Source of the DNA: Cymbomonas tetramitiformis
Lineage: Eukaryota; Chlorophyta; Pyramimonadophyceae; Pyramimonadales; Pyramimonadaceae
Assembly (NCBI GenBank): GCA_001247695.2
Contig: LGRX02035261.1
Span: 1 to 64,000, forward strand
Direction of reading: 5' to 3'
DNA length: 64,000 bases
Shown here: positions 9,022-19,416 of the stretch, in pieces
Layout: the number at the start of each line of letters is the position of its first letter
Numbering within the stretch: position 1 is the stretch's first letter
The notes under the pieces: model-generated
What the model saw: only the letters and a program-made list of their open reading frames with translations
What the model was told of the DNA's origin: nothing
Database searches by the model: none
Position numbers and translations under genes: made by a program

Positions 9022-12000
9022 ATGGAGCGGGGCACATTGATTGCAAATACAGGCAAACAGTTCGAGAGTCGCCTGAATGTCACATCCGTTGCTCGTGGCT
9101 CGATGGAGCCCACAAACTCACGCCACGGTTACTGCATCAGCACCAGGGGTCGCCGGGGCACACCAACGGGGTGGACCAGGAGTGCATTCTGCACCAGGAT
9201 GTACCTAATGTATCATGGAACCATGTTGAGGTGTGGCATCTGCGCAGGAAAACAGGAGTGCTGGGCATCGGTGATGTTCACGGAGGACGAGCTCATGCTG
9301 ATTGTGCAGCGGAGCCAAGAAGCTCACACCAGCATACGAAGCACAATGCGTGCGGTGCGTGAACTACCTGCAGAATGTCGAGGCCCTATACCGGCTGGCG
9401 AAAAAGAAGTGCTGGCGGTGATTAAATCCTGGCTAACGGAACATGGGGGGACCATAGACAATCGGTATCGTGTGATCTTGCAGCCAATGCTTTTGGGGAA
9501 TGGTGTTACCAGCAATGCTTTTGGGGAAGCTAACCCGTCAGCAAACAGCGATTGTGAAGTACATGGACTCCCTCCTAACGTGGAGGTCTTCTTCGACGAG
9601 GAGCTGGCGAAAGGCCGAATTTGTCTAATGGACAACCTTGAGGAGGAGTCGGACGAGGAGGACCATGGAATAAGTGTGCAGAAACTGCTAGATGCAGCTG
9701 AGGCCGCCCCGGATCCAGAGGACGAGGTCACAAGTATATTCCAGCAGGTAGTTGCCAGGCCCCCATGGCCACCGATCGATGTGCCACGCTGTTAGTTTAA
9801 GACTACTCGCTTCCTGATACTGACGACCATTTGGTGTTCACTTGCCATTGGATGTAGATATTCCAAGAACACAACTGCCAGGAAGAAGATCTGTGGAGCG
9901 ATGCCGCCTGGGAGCTGGAGGCATTGCTGCCTGAAAAAACGGAGCTTAACTTCAACGCGGCGGCCGGTGACCCCTTATTTGTGGGGGATACGGAGGCCGA
10001 CTGCTTGACCGTGGGTGAGGCGGTCTGCTACTTTATGGAGCTGCGAAGGGCGCTGAATTGGTCGAGGCCATCATTTGATAGGTTTTTGACGGTCATGATC
10101 ATGCTTATGGGGGGACCCGGAAAGTGCAATCTTCCTCGAAGTCTGTATAGAATGAGGAAGTTTTTGAACACCAGGTCGCACATGGACCACGCGGTGCATG
10201 TATGCGTGAATTGGTGCCGACATTATCCCCCAGGCGAGGATCCAAGCTCTTGGGACAAGAACCAAACCTGTGACACCGTACTAGAAAAGGACTCTGAGGG
10301 TGGCGCGCTGCGTACGTGCAAGGAGAAACGGTTCGAGGTGATACGCACCGTGCATGGAGAGGAGATCCGTCCACGGGATTGGTATTATTACTTTGCACCG
10401 GAGCGCACTATACGACGTTGGATGCGTGACCCGGAGTTCTGCAAGCTACGGGCCCGGCGGGATGCCCGCACTGGACGTGACTTCTGGACGGCAGCGCTGG
10501 CCAAACACATTGATCACGTCACAGGAGGTGCCTTGCTATCGCCGTCATCGTTTACAGCTGAAGATCCTCCTCCGCAGGGGGGGGATCCAGGTGTGGAGTA
10601 CGCGGAGCACCGCTCGATGGTAATCTCGCCCGGGGCGGACGACGCCCAATTATGGGTCTCTGACATCGGGTGCGACATCGGCCGGCACAGTTGCTGTAGT
10701 GTACTGATTTCACTGTTCCTTTGTGTAAATATAGTGAGAAATGTTTTTATTGCGAGCAGGTCATACTCCATGGGCGTTGGTGTGCTTAAGTGCGATGATC
10801 TGCATATCACGGTACGCCCAATCAGAATGTCGATGCAGTGACGCGTTGGTTGGCCTATGGGGTGACAAAGCTTGAATGTAGGCAATACAGTGAGACGCAC
10901 ACACACACACACACAGAACCACAGGATGGATTCATGTGTGCGAGTAGATTCCATGATTCATGTGTGGAACAGTGCATTAGCAATCATGTTCATCGCATGT
11001 ATGTGTAAGCAAACCCAAACTGGATGCTTGCAGGCTCGGCAACGTGACAAGTGGCATCGGAATCTGTGGATCACACGCGGCCCTCGGCAGAAGGAGAAGA
11101 ACCCTCTTGTGATATGGGGGCAATTTGAAAGGGATATGCAACGCCTTGCGACGGGATTTGACGTGTACGACAGTTTCCTCAAAAGGACTTACACGTTGAA
11201 AGTATTCTTAGGAATGGTGCATGCGGATTCGGTGATGCGGATCACAATGGGGCAGTTCATGGGAGTCGGCAGCTACAGTAAGTCGCGGTCTATAAGAAGC
11301 CGGCGAATTTTCGCTAGCGCTAGCGGCTTAATCTGACGGACCGAAATTTTGGGCTTAGCGATGCCGATTTCTTATTGGTGCACATACGAAACTCTTCTTG
11401 TAGCGTGAAATATTTCTTAATCGTGCATCATCCAATTCCCCGATCTGATCTAGCGTGTGCGATTTCTTATTTAAGTATTAATGAATGATGCATTGTTGAT
11501 CAGGCGTACCGTAACGATTTCTTATTGGATGCCAGATTGCCAGTGATGCACCTATATATATAACTTGTCTCAGGCTCGTCCTAGCCTACGTGGTTTCTTA
11601 TTAGGGGCCTTAGACGTCCGGGGTCAACTTCAAGGTCTACTATGGGGTGGACGACCGTGAAGCGAGCCACTGCCTCGATGAAGTGAGGTATGTTGGTGGT
11701 CTGCCTGAAGCTGAAATGGCTAACGCCACAGATGGATCTTGGGTAGCACTGCAGAAGGCAAAGTAGGTTGATGCATGCAACTCACATTGCTGAATGCGAT
11801 GGTTATGCTAAGTGATGTTAGGACGAGACACTCAACTGCACTATAAGACCAGACTGGATGTATGGCTACTGTAAGTCCAGGCTGGATAGTATATGTGCTG
11901 TAAGACCAAACCGAATAGTATATGTACCGTACGACCAAGCTGGATACTATATGTACAGTAACACGCCCGTCTATTATCATAGTCGCATTATCTATGTGCT

Positions 12001-14031
12001 TAAATATTCCCCGCGCGAAATTGCCTTAGTCACAAATTCATAATGCTAATGTGTGATATACCAACCACGATAAAGACCACTATACTTTTCCGTGCTGCTT
12101 AACGTTTCGATAATTTCTTAAAAGATATGCGTAATATGAGTATAGGGTTCGGTGAACCTAGCGTCTCGATTTCTTAATAAGGGGAGTTTTCATATCTCTG
12201 GTTTGAAATTGCTTGCGGGTGGTTTCTTATGGGTTTCTTAGTTTTTGGCGAGGAATCCAGCGGGTGGTTTCTTGTAGGTACCGTTTCTTATAGACCGCGA
12301 CTTACTGTACCGGGCGGATGCGTACAGCCTTTTCGAAGGGACGAGCGGCCCCGGCGGGAAGGGAATGTATTTCAAGGGGTATGCCAAGCCGGTCAAACTA
12401 CAAATGACAACAGTGCAGGGAAAACCTGAGGTATATGCCGATGAACAGCTGCTCATGCTTTCTAAAGAGGGGCATGCAGCGTTGGTTTCGAGAACCATTC
12501 ATGGAGGGGAATCCCCGCAATCTACTGGACGGCACGGGCGTGGCGCGCTCGAGCGAATCCCATACTTCGACCCCATGCATGGTTACGCCGTCCCCTTCGG
12601 CCACTGCGTCTTATACGGGGTGGTGAAGAGATTTTGGAAGCTGCTGATGGGCAAAGTGACAGGGGTACCCGACTCAACCTTAACTTTGCCTATGTAAGAC
12701 GATTCAGGACGAAATGCAAGCTCGGGCGAAGCTCGTGAAACCTCCGCACGACGTCATACGCAAGTACAACGATATAGTGCAGTATTTCGGTGAGTGTACG
12801 AAGTAGGCAGAGCAGGGACGTGTGCCACTTCTTGATGCAGTTTCCGTTGTTGAGCTTGCTATGAGAGGCGTTAGGAGACCTATGCGTAGAATGTCTTATA
12901 CTAAAGCACCTAGTTTGATCCTGAGTGACAGGCATGTACACAATGGAGGATGTCCTGAACTGGGTCGTCTACTTCAGCCCATTGGTGATCGGTGATCAAC
13001 TCGCAAAATGGAATATGGCGATGGAGGATGCCTGGCAGCACCTTCGCCGAGCCGTGCTGCACTATGTGCGAGCTTCGGGCACGCACACTGGGTGGACTAC
13101 TGCGGACGTGGAAGCAGCTAGAGTCGCAGCACGCGAACACCTCCGGGAGCACGCAAATATCCTGGAAAACACAGGTATAATGAAGCTGCTGACATACAAC
13201 TTGAGGCTGGCAGTGGTGTACCTGTTTCGGCAAGAACACTATTTGGGTGAGGTTGGTGCCGCCATGGAGATGTGGGTGGAGCGTGCCATCCAGCGTCTAA
13301 AGGGTGTGGCAAAGGATACGCACGTGAAAAACCGACCTGTGGAAGCTCTCGTGAATTCTATATGTGAGGACGATGCCCTAGATGACTACTGTTACAGATA
13401 TCCAAACTTGCGCAAGTTGGATGTCTTGGCGGCAAAGTTATTTGGCAAGATCGCTGTCAGCCGTGCAACGGATCCCGCGGCAGAAGATGAGGATGCGCCC
13501 TGCTATTTTCTGGGCGCAGGGAGGCACCTATCTCCCACAACTCTTTCATGCAACCTTCGCCTGCAACTTGATGGTCTGGTGTCAACTTACACGAATGTAA
13601 TGCCTGGGGATTATGAAATCATGGTCTACCTCAGGATGTCCCTAGACAAGGAGGTGATGTTTTCTTCCCAATACATGCGAACCACCAAGCGAATCTCCTA
13701 CCACGTGTCTCTCTCTGGTACCGTCAGTGGGTTTGGCGAGCTAGGTCTGCCAGCAGGCTACCCTTACGCACAAATTCTTGCATACTACCTTGTGAGAAAC
13801 TCTGCAACACAGCGGGTGGTGTGTCGCCTAGCACGGGTCGTTGCATACAGAGAAGTCGAAGACGAGTACTACGCAAAGCAAGGGGTAACGGTGGTGGACA
13901 AACAGAACGGTGTAGAGCTCATCGTTCCATGTGCCGCCATCCTCACGAAAGCCATGTTTCTTGATCGCCCTGGCAGTCAGCACTACCACGTCATGCACCT
14001 GTATCATCAAATACGCACAGGCAGTTACTAA
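9022..14031 (+). CDS. tnp2-like transposase, five exons, interrupted by a mariner-like element
   Basis: Frames join cleanly as 9022-9747, 9858-10733, 11034-12655, 12699-12789 and 12932-14031. Donors are GTAGTT, GTGAGA, GTGACA and GTGAGT; acceptors end TGTAG, TTGCAG, TGTAAG and GACAG; all phases agree. The start is uncertain, with an ATG at 9022. Matches to the tnp2/Transposase_21 pattern: a GPRQK block, GFDVYD, a TLKVFLG...AD block, PYFDPMHGYAVPFGHCV..GVVKRFW and TYNLRLAVVYL...EMWVERAIQRLK. The expected role is cut-and-paste transposition of a CACTA/Plavaka-type element. Exon 3 contains the TA-flanked element at 11276-12307. The N-terminal part is acidic (EEESDEED) and poorly matched. Terminal repeats of the parent transposon were not found. 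Confidence 0.6.
9096..9185 (+). repeat. Decayed copy of the SPRR repeat DNA
   Basis: This stretch, with GGAGCCCACAAACTCACGCC and CACCAGGGGTCGCCGGGGCA, resembles part of the 126-bp repeat at 7052-7460, but it lies inside the first tnp2 open frame. It suggests the two genes were duplicated or rearranged together. Confidence 0.6.
11276..12307. mobile_element. TA-flanked Tc1/mariner-like element with splice sites in its ends
   Basis: The left end reads CAGTAAGTCGCGGTCTATAA and the right end is its reverse complement; the match runs about 23 bp. TA lies on both sides (11274-11275 and 12308-12309), as in Tc1/mariner target duplications. The 1,032-bp body has no transposase I can see and many TTTCTTAT motifs, densest near the right end. 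Removing the element plus one TA restores the tnp2 reading frame. Removing 11278-12293 as an intron (GTAAGT to TTTCTTATAG) also keeps the frame and adds six codons. It is either a recent disruptive insertion or an intron donated by a transposon. Confidence 0.85.
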
Positions 14032-14215
14032 TGGGACCACCGGATTCACCTTATCATACCCAGCGCAGCCAGCTTCCAACATCGTCCAGTAAGTTGAGCA
14101 AACCTTCTCTGAAGTATTGCCCAATAGCCTTAGTAGCAAATGTAGAGGAGCACGTGTGTGGAGCCAGTGAAGGACTTTCTCATACAGTATGCACCAATGG
14201 CAGAGCTGCAAATTA

Positions 14216-14565
14216 GGGTTTCCTATATATCTAGCCAATAGCAGTGCACCGTGCCTATGGTTTCCTAAATATTGGACCAATGAAATAGCTGCAAATTAGG
14301 GTTTCCTAGATATCTAGCCAATAGCAGTGCACCGTTCCTATGGTTTCCTAAATATTGGACCAGTAAAATTGCAGTATATTAGGTTTTCCTAAATATCTAG
14401 CCAATAGCAGTGCACCGTTCCTATGGTTTCCTAAATATTGGACCAATAAAATAGCAGTATATTAGGTTTTCCTAAATATCTAGCCAATAGCAGTGCAATG
14501 TGCCTATGGTTTCCTAAATATCTAGCCAATAACAAAGCAGTATGCCTCAGATTTCCTAAATATGA
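14216..14565. repeat. 83-bp dimeric repeats with CCAAT motifs
   Basis: AGCCAATA occurs at 14233, 14316, 14399 and 14482 (83-bp steps), then at 14524 (a 42-bp half step). Each unit is two related halves, TCCTAAATATCTAGCCAATA and TCCTAAATATTGGACCAATA. It sits 200 bp after the tnp2 stop codon and may be the subterminal binding-site array of that transposon. Confidence 0.85.
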
Positions 14566-14724
14566 CAGCGGTTTTATATTATGTCATTTCCCTAAAACTT
14601 GATTTATACGGATATATATATTTACCTTGTCCAATCACTATTTACCCAGCTTTAGGAGGACCCAATGTTTACATACAGTAAGGTTTATACTTAAGTATGT
14701 GTCATAATGTCATATTTAGGAGAT

Positions 14725-14775
14725 TTTAGTAAAACTTTAGGGAAACTTTAGGGAAACTTTAGGGAAATTTAGGGG
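14725..14775. repeat. 11-bp repeats with a TTTAGGG core
   Basis: About three copies of CTTTAGGGAAA at 11-bp spacing, followed by a variant. The TTTAGGG core resembles a plant-type telomere unit, but the period is 11, so it is not telomeric sequence. Confidence 0.7.
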
Positions 14776-14779
14776 ATTC

Positions 14780-16315
14780 TTTGTTCAAGTGTTTAGAGCA
14801 AATTCTGCGTATTTTCTGGAGGCGGCTGCTTACGGCTTTGGGTAATTTCGACGGGGTGGACTGCTACGATTTTTGTTACGTTATTTCATTGTTAGATCTC
14901 GTTTTCTTCGATGGATTCCAAGCAGATTTCTTCGAGTGAGGAGCTTGCAGCTCTTTTAGCATCTATTGACTCTGGTTTTGAGAGGGTTCTTACTCTCAAG
15001 CGTTCTCAGCTGTTATCATCATGCAGCTCTATGGCGCGCTCCCTTTCGCATTTTCGTTGCGCGGATCCTTCGGCTGTTTCATCGGAGCCCATTCAGCCAA
15101 TTTCTTTACACATTGTTGTTTCAGAGACTGGCGCACAGGTTGGTGGTGCCCAGTGCGTTGGGCAATCAACCGTAAAATCCGAGAGTTTTCGTGCTGCGCT
15201 TTGTGAGAATGGAGTTGGCGATGGCATGGCGATCCTGAGTTCGCGATCAATTTCGACTCAAGTTACCACCACTCGACCCTTCCCTAGTGCCACTAGGGCA
15301 AGAGACACTGCCCAACAGGCCCCTCCTGTTAGGACAGAAGTTCATTACATTCATGCACCTCCAGTTGCGCCTTCCTATATGGGCTCTGGGTTGAGCCGCG
15401 ATTTCGAGGAGTGTTTATCTAGTGAAGAGGAGGATGAATCGGAGTACCCACTTGGGTATTTCGACGATTCCGATGGCAGTTGTGAGGAAGAGGAGGAGCA
15501 CCATGGCCACTTGGCCGCTCCGCATTTTTCGTCCGATCGATTGGAACGGGATTCCGAGCTGGACACAGGTTTTCAGCGGGACTCTTATGGCGGAAGTTTC
15601 GAGGCCCCACTTGGGGAAGAGTTTTTACCGCAGAGTGAGTTTCATGTGGGCACAGTTTCTTTTGAGGGTGAGCCTATTGTGGACGATGAGGATGTCTACA
15701 CCGCAGAGGAGTGGGCTGCCTGGGAGGCAGGAGCCCACGATTCCGATGGAACTGGTGGTGCAGAATTTTATGATGAAGATTCTTATTATGAGGAAGATGC
15801 TGGTTACGATTCTGGTGGTGCTTACTATTAATTTTCTTTAAACAGACAGGCGGTGCTCTCTGTTTCATTTCTCCACCACTTGCTGTAGTTTTGGAAGATA
15901 GAATCCTGTTATTCATTTTGACCACTTGCGGGCAGCTTGAACGAATGAGACGAACATTTTATGGCAGCAGACCTATTCCAGTTCACACTGTATTCGAGTT
16001 AAACCGACAGGCAAAATTTGTTTTATGATTCTTCCATCACATGCCGACAGGCGAGTTCTGTGGGGAGCACCCACCACTAGCTGGCAAAGTATTACTTTTA
16101 GCAAACTAGAATGGTCCTAGCAATTTCCTAGGCTTAGCAAGTATTTATTTTGCTAACCTGTACTTTCACCACGCCACTTGTGACTTGACTAGCTAACTAG
16201 AGTTAACATCCTGACATTTATCTCTAATAGCTCTAATAATATCTCTAATAGACATTAAACTCTAGTAGCTAGGGTGGTGAGTGTCACTAGCTGGTCCACC
16301 TCAGATGAGGTGGTG
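14780..16315 (+). mobile_element. 5'-truncated non-autonomous Copia-type element
   Basis: The leader (TTGTTCAAGTGT, then CTGCGTATTTTCTGGA) resembles the leader of the full Copia element near 39356-39410. One open frame follows, then a GATGAGGTGGTG polypurine tract and an LTR-like start at 16316. There is no pol coding sequence and no 5' LTR can be found. Calling it a truncated gag-only relative is inference from leader, tract and LTR start. Confidence 0.55.
14911..15831 (+). CDS. Acidic gag-derived protein of a non-autonomous element
   Basis: A 306-residue protein from an ATG. The N-terminal third is Ser-rich. Residues 170-306 are strongly acidic (EEEDESEY, EEEEEHH, YDEDSYYEEDAGY). SEFHVGTVSFEGEP resembles HIGTLS and VHFGSFG in the gag proteins at 58510 and 39507, and EEWAAWEAG resembles SEWDAWEHE in the latter. 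The capsid-like block (SPARxWV) and the zinc knuckle are absent, so it is a shortened gag rather than a full one. It probably has no enzymatic role. Relation to gag is inferred from these short matches only. Confidence 0.5.
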   Translation: MDSKQISSSEELAALLASIDSGFERVLTLKRSQLLSSCSSMARSLSHFRCADPSAVSSEPIQPISLHIVVSETGAQVGGAQCVGQSTVKSESFRAALCENGVGDGMAILSSRSISTQVTTTRPFPSATRARDTAQQAPPVRTEVHYIHAPPVAPSYMGSGLSRDFEECLSSEEEDESEYPLGYFDDSDGSCEEEEEHHGHLAAPHFSSDRLERDSELDTGFQRDSYGGSFEAPLGEEFLPQSEFHVGTVSFEGEPIVDDEDVYTAEEWAAWEAGAHDSDGTGGAEFYDEDSYYEEDAGYDSGGAYY

Positions 16316-16456
16316 TGCTGGAATTGACACTACGACTAGTTCGTACAGTCTAGTGTCATTCCTGTATGTCATCTTCGGTGGTCAGCCTGTGTCACTCATC
16401 TCGGGTATATATTGTTCTTATATCCGAGTTTAGTGATCCGTTGTTTCACCGTCGGC
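16316..16456 (+). repeat. Probable 3' LTR start (end uncertain)
   Basis: It begins TGCTGGAATTGACAC directly after GAGGTGG and TG, the same junction as at 47923 and 61123. The 3' end is not defined because no second copy exists; TTGTTTCA (to about 16448) and CGGCA (to 16456) are candidates. Confidence 0.5.
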
Positions 16457-16800
16457 AGCGGGTCCCCACTGCCTGAGCTGCTGTTTCCAGCACCTTTTTC
16501 CAAGATATATTAACGATACATTATTGTGTTTTGGGCGTCCTTGTGATGTGTAACATGTTTATTATGATGTGAACATGTGGTGTGGGAGAAGCAAAAAACT
16601 CTGAGACTCAGTAGTCAAAGATTGCGAAAGCAATTTTCCGAAGGGGGTTTTGACGCTTTCGAGAGCTCGCCTCAAAAAATTTTCATGCCCTTAGCTTTTT
16701 AATTGCCCTTAATTGCCGATGGTTTATCGTTCCTTGGGGGTGGTTTTACGGTAAAATTTATCCTACTTGGAACTCATATGGTGCGGAAGTCCATCAACGC

Positions 16801-16845
16801 GACGATCCGGGCTTGTGCTCGAAGAGGGCACAAGTCGGGATCGTC
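16801..16845. repeat. Hairpin-forming inverted repeat
   Basis: GACGATCCGGGCTTGTGC pairs with the reverse complement of GGCACAAGTCGGGATCGTC, about 16 of 18 positions, around an 8-base loop. No open frame depends on it. Confidence 0.75.
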
Positions 16846-17038
16846 AACATTCGCATTCCACCTCAAGGCATACGAACGTCACGCAAGTTGTGATTAGTTC
16901 ACGTAAGTGATACTTCGCAACCTATGGACGTCTCGCGCACCTCCTTAGCGGGGGTGGATGACTCGTGTGTGATCCCATACTTCCGCCTTGGACCGGGAGT
17001 ACGAGAGCACCGCGGATTGCACCATTCCCAACCGCAAC

Positions 17039-17103
17039 ACGCGTTGGGAGCATATATGTCTAAGGAATATATATCCCTAGCTCGTATATGCTCTCATAAC
17101 GCG
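17039..17103. repeat. Inverted repeat around an AT-rich core
   Basis: The arms are ACGCGTTGGGAGCATATA and TATATGCTCTCATAACGCG, with a core containing GGAATATATATCC. A folded RNA or a small inverted-repeat element is possible. Confidence 0.65.
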
Positions 17104-17747
17104 ACGACATCTTCCACAGATGCCTGCGCAGGAATCAACATTTTCCTGGAAAGATTAGGCCTAAAAGAAAAAAGTCAACGAACTGGTCAACGCCCGTAGC
17201 GGTCGATCCAATGGTCCAAATCTAATTCCGAGACCGGTTTTGTGGGGTACCGTACCCCACTCCGCTATATCCGCTTAGCCGCGAGGAAATCTTCATCTGA
17301 GCAGATTTACATCGACCGCCGGAACGATCGCGGTATACACAGGCAGGCGAATAGTCGGACGGGAGGGATCCTTGGAAGAGGCGTTATCCACTGGAAATTC
17401 CACCAGCCTTGCATAATGAAAGTATGCGTGCATAAAAGGTGCGAGCAATTGATGTTCGTCGAGAACGCTCGTCTTATCGACAGGACGTATATCGACTCAG
17501 TTATCGGCACGCCGGCGAGGGGCGCTATGACCGTCACCGCTGAGCGGCGCTGAGCGGCGTCGCCGCGAGCAGAGCAGCGGGCGGGGGGCAACGCAACGCT
17601 CATCGTCATGCGCGCCATCGCCATCGCATGTAAGATGTGTCGGGTGCTCCACGCACCAACCGGAACTCCGAAATCCGAAACCTGAGACCGCGACCGTGGC
17701 GCATATGAGCTGAAACTTAAGGAAGCGTATTATCTAACCAAACGATG

Positions 17748-17754
17748 TATATAA
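17748..17754 (+). promoter_or_regulatory. TATA box of the HSP70 gene
   Basis: TATATAA lies 31-37 bp before the HSP70 ATG. If transcription starts 25-30 bp downstream, the 5' leader is only a few bases, so either the leader is very short or a distal promoter is used. I see no clean run of nGAAn heat-shock elements nearby. Confidence 0.5.
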
Positions 17755-17784
17755 TCACCTTCCTAGCGTAGGAGGCGAACAACG

Positions 17785-19416
17785 ATGAGCGCTGTTGGGG
17801 TAGATCTCGGTTCTACTTACTCGCGGGTAGGTGTGTGGCGGAATGATGGCGTGGACATTATTGCAAACGTGAAGTCATGCGTGACTTTCACGGACACGGA
17901 GACCGCGATAGGAGATGCCACGGGGTCCCAAAAGGCGGGTAACCTGCGCAATACCATTTTTGGCATGAAGCGGCTCGTTGGGAGGAATTTCGGTGATGCG
18001 GAGGTGCAGGCGGACTGCAAGCTGTGGCCCTTCACTGTGAAGGGGGGCGACGCTGGTAAGCCCTTGTTGCAGGTGGAGTATAAAGGGGAGGAAACAAAAT
18101 TTTCACCTGAGGAGATATCCTCTATGATTTTGGGGAATGTGAAGGAGGCCTCTGAGGCGTTTCTCGGCAATAAAGTGACGCACGCTGTCGTCACTGTCCC
18201 CGCCTATTTCAACGACTCCCAAAGGCAGGCGACAAAGGAAGTAGCCTCTATGGCCGGCTTGAAATGCATGCGTATTCTCAACGAGCCTTACGCGGCTGCC
18301 ATGGCATATGGCTTGGATAAGACGGGCGGGGGTGAACGTAACATCCTCACATTTGATCTTGGCGGCAATGCCTTGGATGTTTCTCTTCTGACGGTCGACG
18401 ACGGCATCTTTGAGGTGAAAGCAAATACAAGAGACCCTCACCTTGGAGGTCGTGACTTTGACAGGCATCTTGTGCAGCACATCGTCCAAGAGTTTAACCT
18501 CAAGTATAGGAAGGACATTAGTGGAAATCAGCTTGCCCTTCAGCAGCTTGGAATTGTTTGCGAACGAGCCAAGCGTGCGCTTTCTTCCGCTGAGGAAGCC
18601 TCAATAGAGGTCCATCAGATCGAGGGAGTGGACTTGAAAACGAGCCACATCCGGATGCAGTTCGAAGAAATAAACTGTGATCTGTTTCACAGATGCTTGC
18701 AAACTGTTGAAAAGTGCTTGATCGAAGCTAAGATAGACAAGGCGTCGGTTCACGATATTGTGCTTGTCGGTGGCTCAACCCTAATTCCCAGAGTACAAAC
18801 CCTTCTGACGGAGTTCTTCGATGGCAAGGAGCTCTGTAAGTCTATCAACCCGGAGGAGGTTGTGGCGCACGGGGCAGCGATTCTGGCGGCGACCTTGTGT
18901 TACACGAATGATGAAAGTTCTGAAAGGTTACGGAATTATTTGATGCTTGACGTCACTACTCTCTCACTCGGAATAGAGACTGCCGGCGGTGTTATGACTA
19001 CAGTTATCGCGAGGAACGAGACCATGCCTATCAAGCAGGAGCTAGTATTTTCCACCCATGAAGACGACCAGCCAGGGGTGCTCATCCAGGTCTTTGAGGG
19101 CGAGCGCTCCCTCACCCGTAACAACAAGTTGCTGGGGGCATTCGAGCTCAGCGACATACCCCTTGCACCCCGTGGTGTTCCTCAGATTACCGTGTGTTTC
19201 GATATCGATGCAAATGGTGTTGTGAACGTATCGGCACACGAAAAGTCCACCGGCCAGCAAAACATGATAGCAATCGCCAACGATCAAGGGCGCCTCTCAA
19301 AGGAGGATGCTGAACATATGTTGCAGGATGCTGAGAGACACAGGTATGAGGACGAGGAAGAGAGAAGGAAGGTTGAAGTCAAGAACACCTTGGCGAACTT
19401 TGCCTACAACACGTAG
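17785..19416 (+). CDS. Divergent HSP70-family chaperone, C-terminally short
   Basis: A 543-residue, single-exon protein from an ATG. It begins [14 protein letters not shown] (ATP site) and has [45 protein letters not shown] and the linker-side [15 protein letters not shown]. These mark an HSP70 ATPase and substrate-binding beta domain of eukaryotic cytosol/ER type. Oddities: about nine residues are missing after IIAN; the usual DLGGGTFDVS is [10 protein letters not shown] (191-200), so the phosphate-2 loop threonine is lost; the protein stops after NTLANFAYN, without most of the alpha-helical lid and any EEVD or KDEL tail. It may be a specialised or decaying paralogue with altered ATP cycling. 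The open frame argues against simple decay. Confidence 0.88.
   Translation: MSAVGVDLGSTYSRVGVWRNDGVDIIANVKSCVTFTDTETAIGDATGSQKAGNLRNTIFGMKRLVGRNFGDAEVQADCKLWPFTVKGGDAGKPLLQVEYKGEETKFSPEEISSMILGNVKEASEAFLGNKVTHAVVTVPAYFNDSQRQATKEVASMAGLKCMRILNEPYAAAMAYGLDKTGGGERNILTFDLGGNALDVSLLTVDDGIFEVKANTRDPHLGGRDFDRHLVQHIVQEFNLKYRKDISGNQLALQQLGIVCERAKRALSSAEEASIEVHQIEGVDLKTSHIRMQFEEINCDLFHRCLQTVEKCLIEAKIDKASVHDIVLVGGSTLIPRVQTLLTEFFDGKELCKSINPEEVVAHGAAILAATLCYTNDESSERLRNYLMLDVTTLSLGIETAGGVMTTVIARNETMPIKQELVFSTHEDDQPGVLIQVFEGERSLTRNNKLLGAFELSDIPLAPRGVPQITVCFDIDANGVVNVSAHEKSTGQQNMIAIANDQGRLSKEDAEHMLQDAERHRYEDEEERRKVEVKNTLANFAYNT

Larger units (their letters stand above)
16457..17747. other. Gene-free region upstream of the HSP70 gene
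   Basis: Short open frames of 64-105 codons have no recognisable content. Two structured inverted repeats (16801-16845 and 17039-17103) are listed separately. The last few hundred bases probably include HSP70 promoter sequence. Confidence 0.5.

Noticed and set aside
14725..14775. Telomeric repeat
   Set aside because: The TTTAGGG core repeats every 11 bp rather than 7 and only three times. The two CCCTAAA units at 21915 are also too few.
16316..16456. Complete element with two LTRs at 14.8-16.5 kb
   Set aside because: I found no copy of the LTR before 14911, so the element is truncated at its 5' side.
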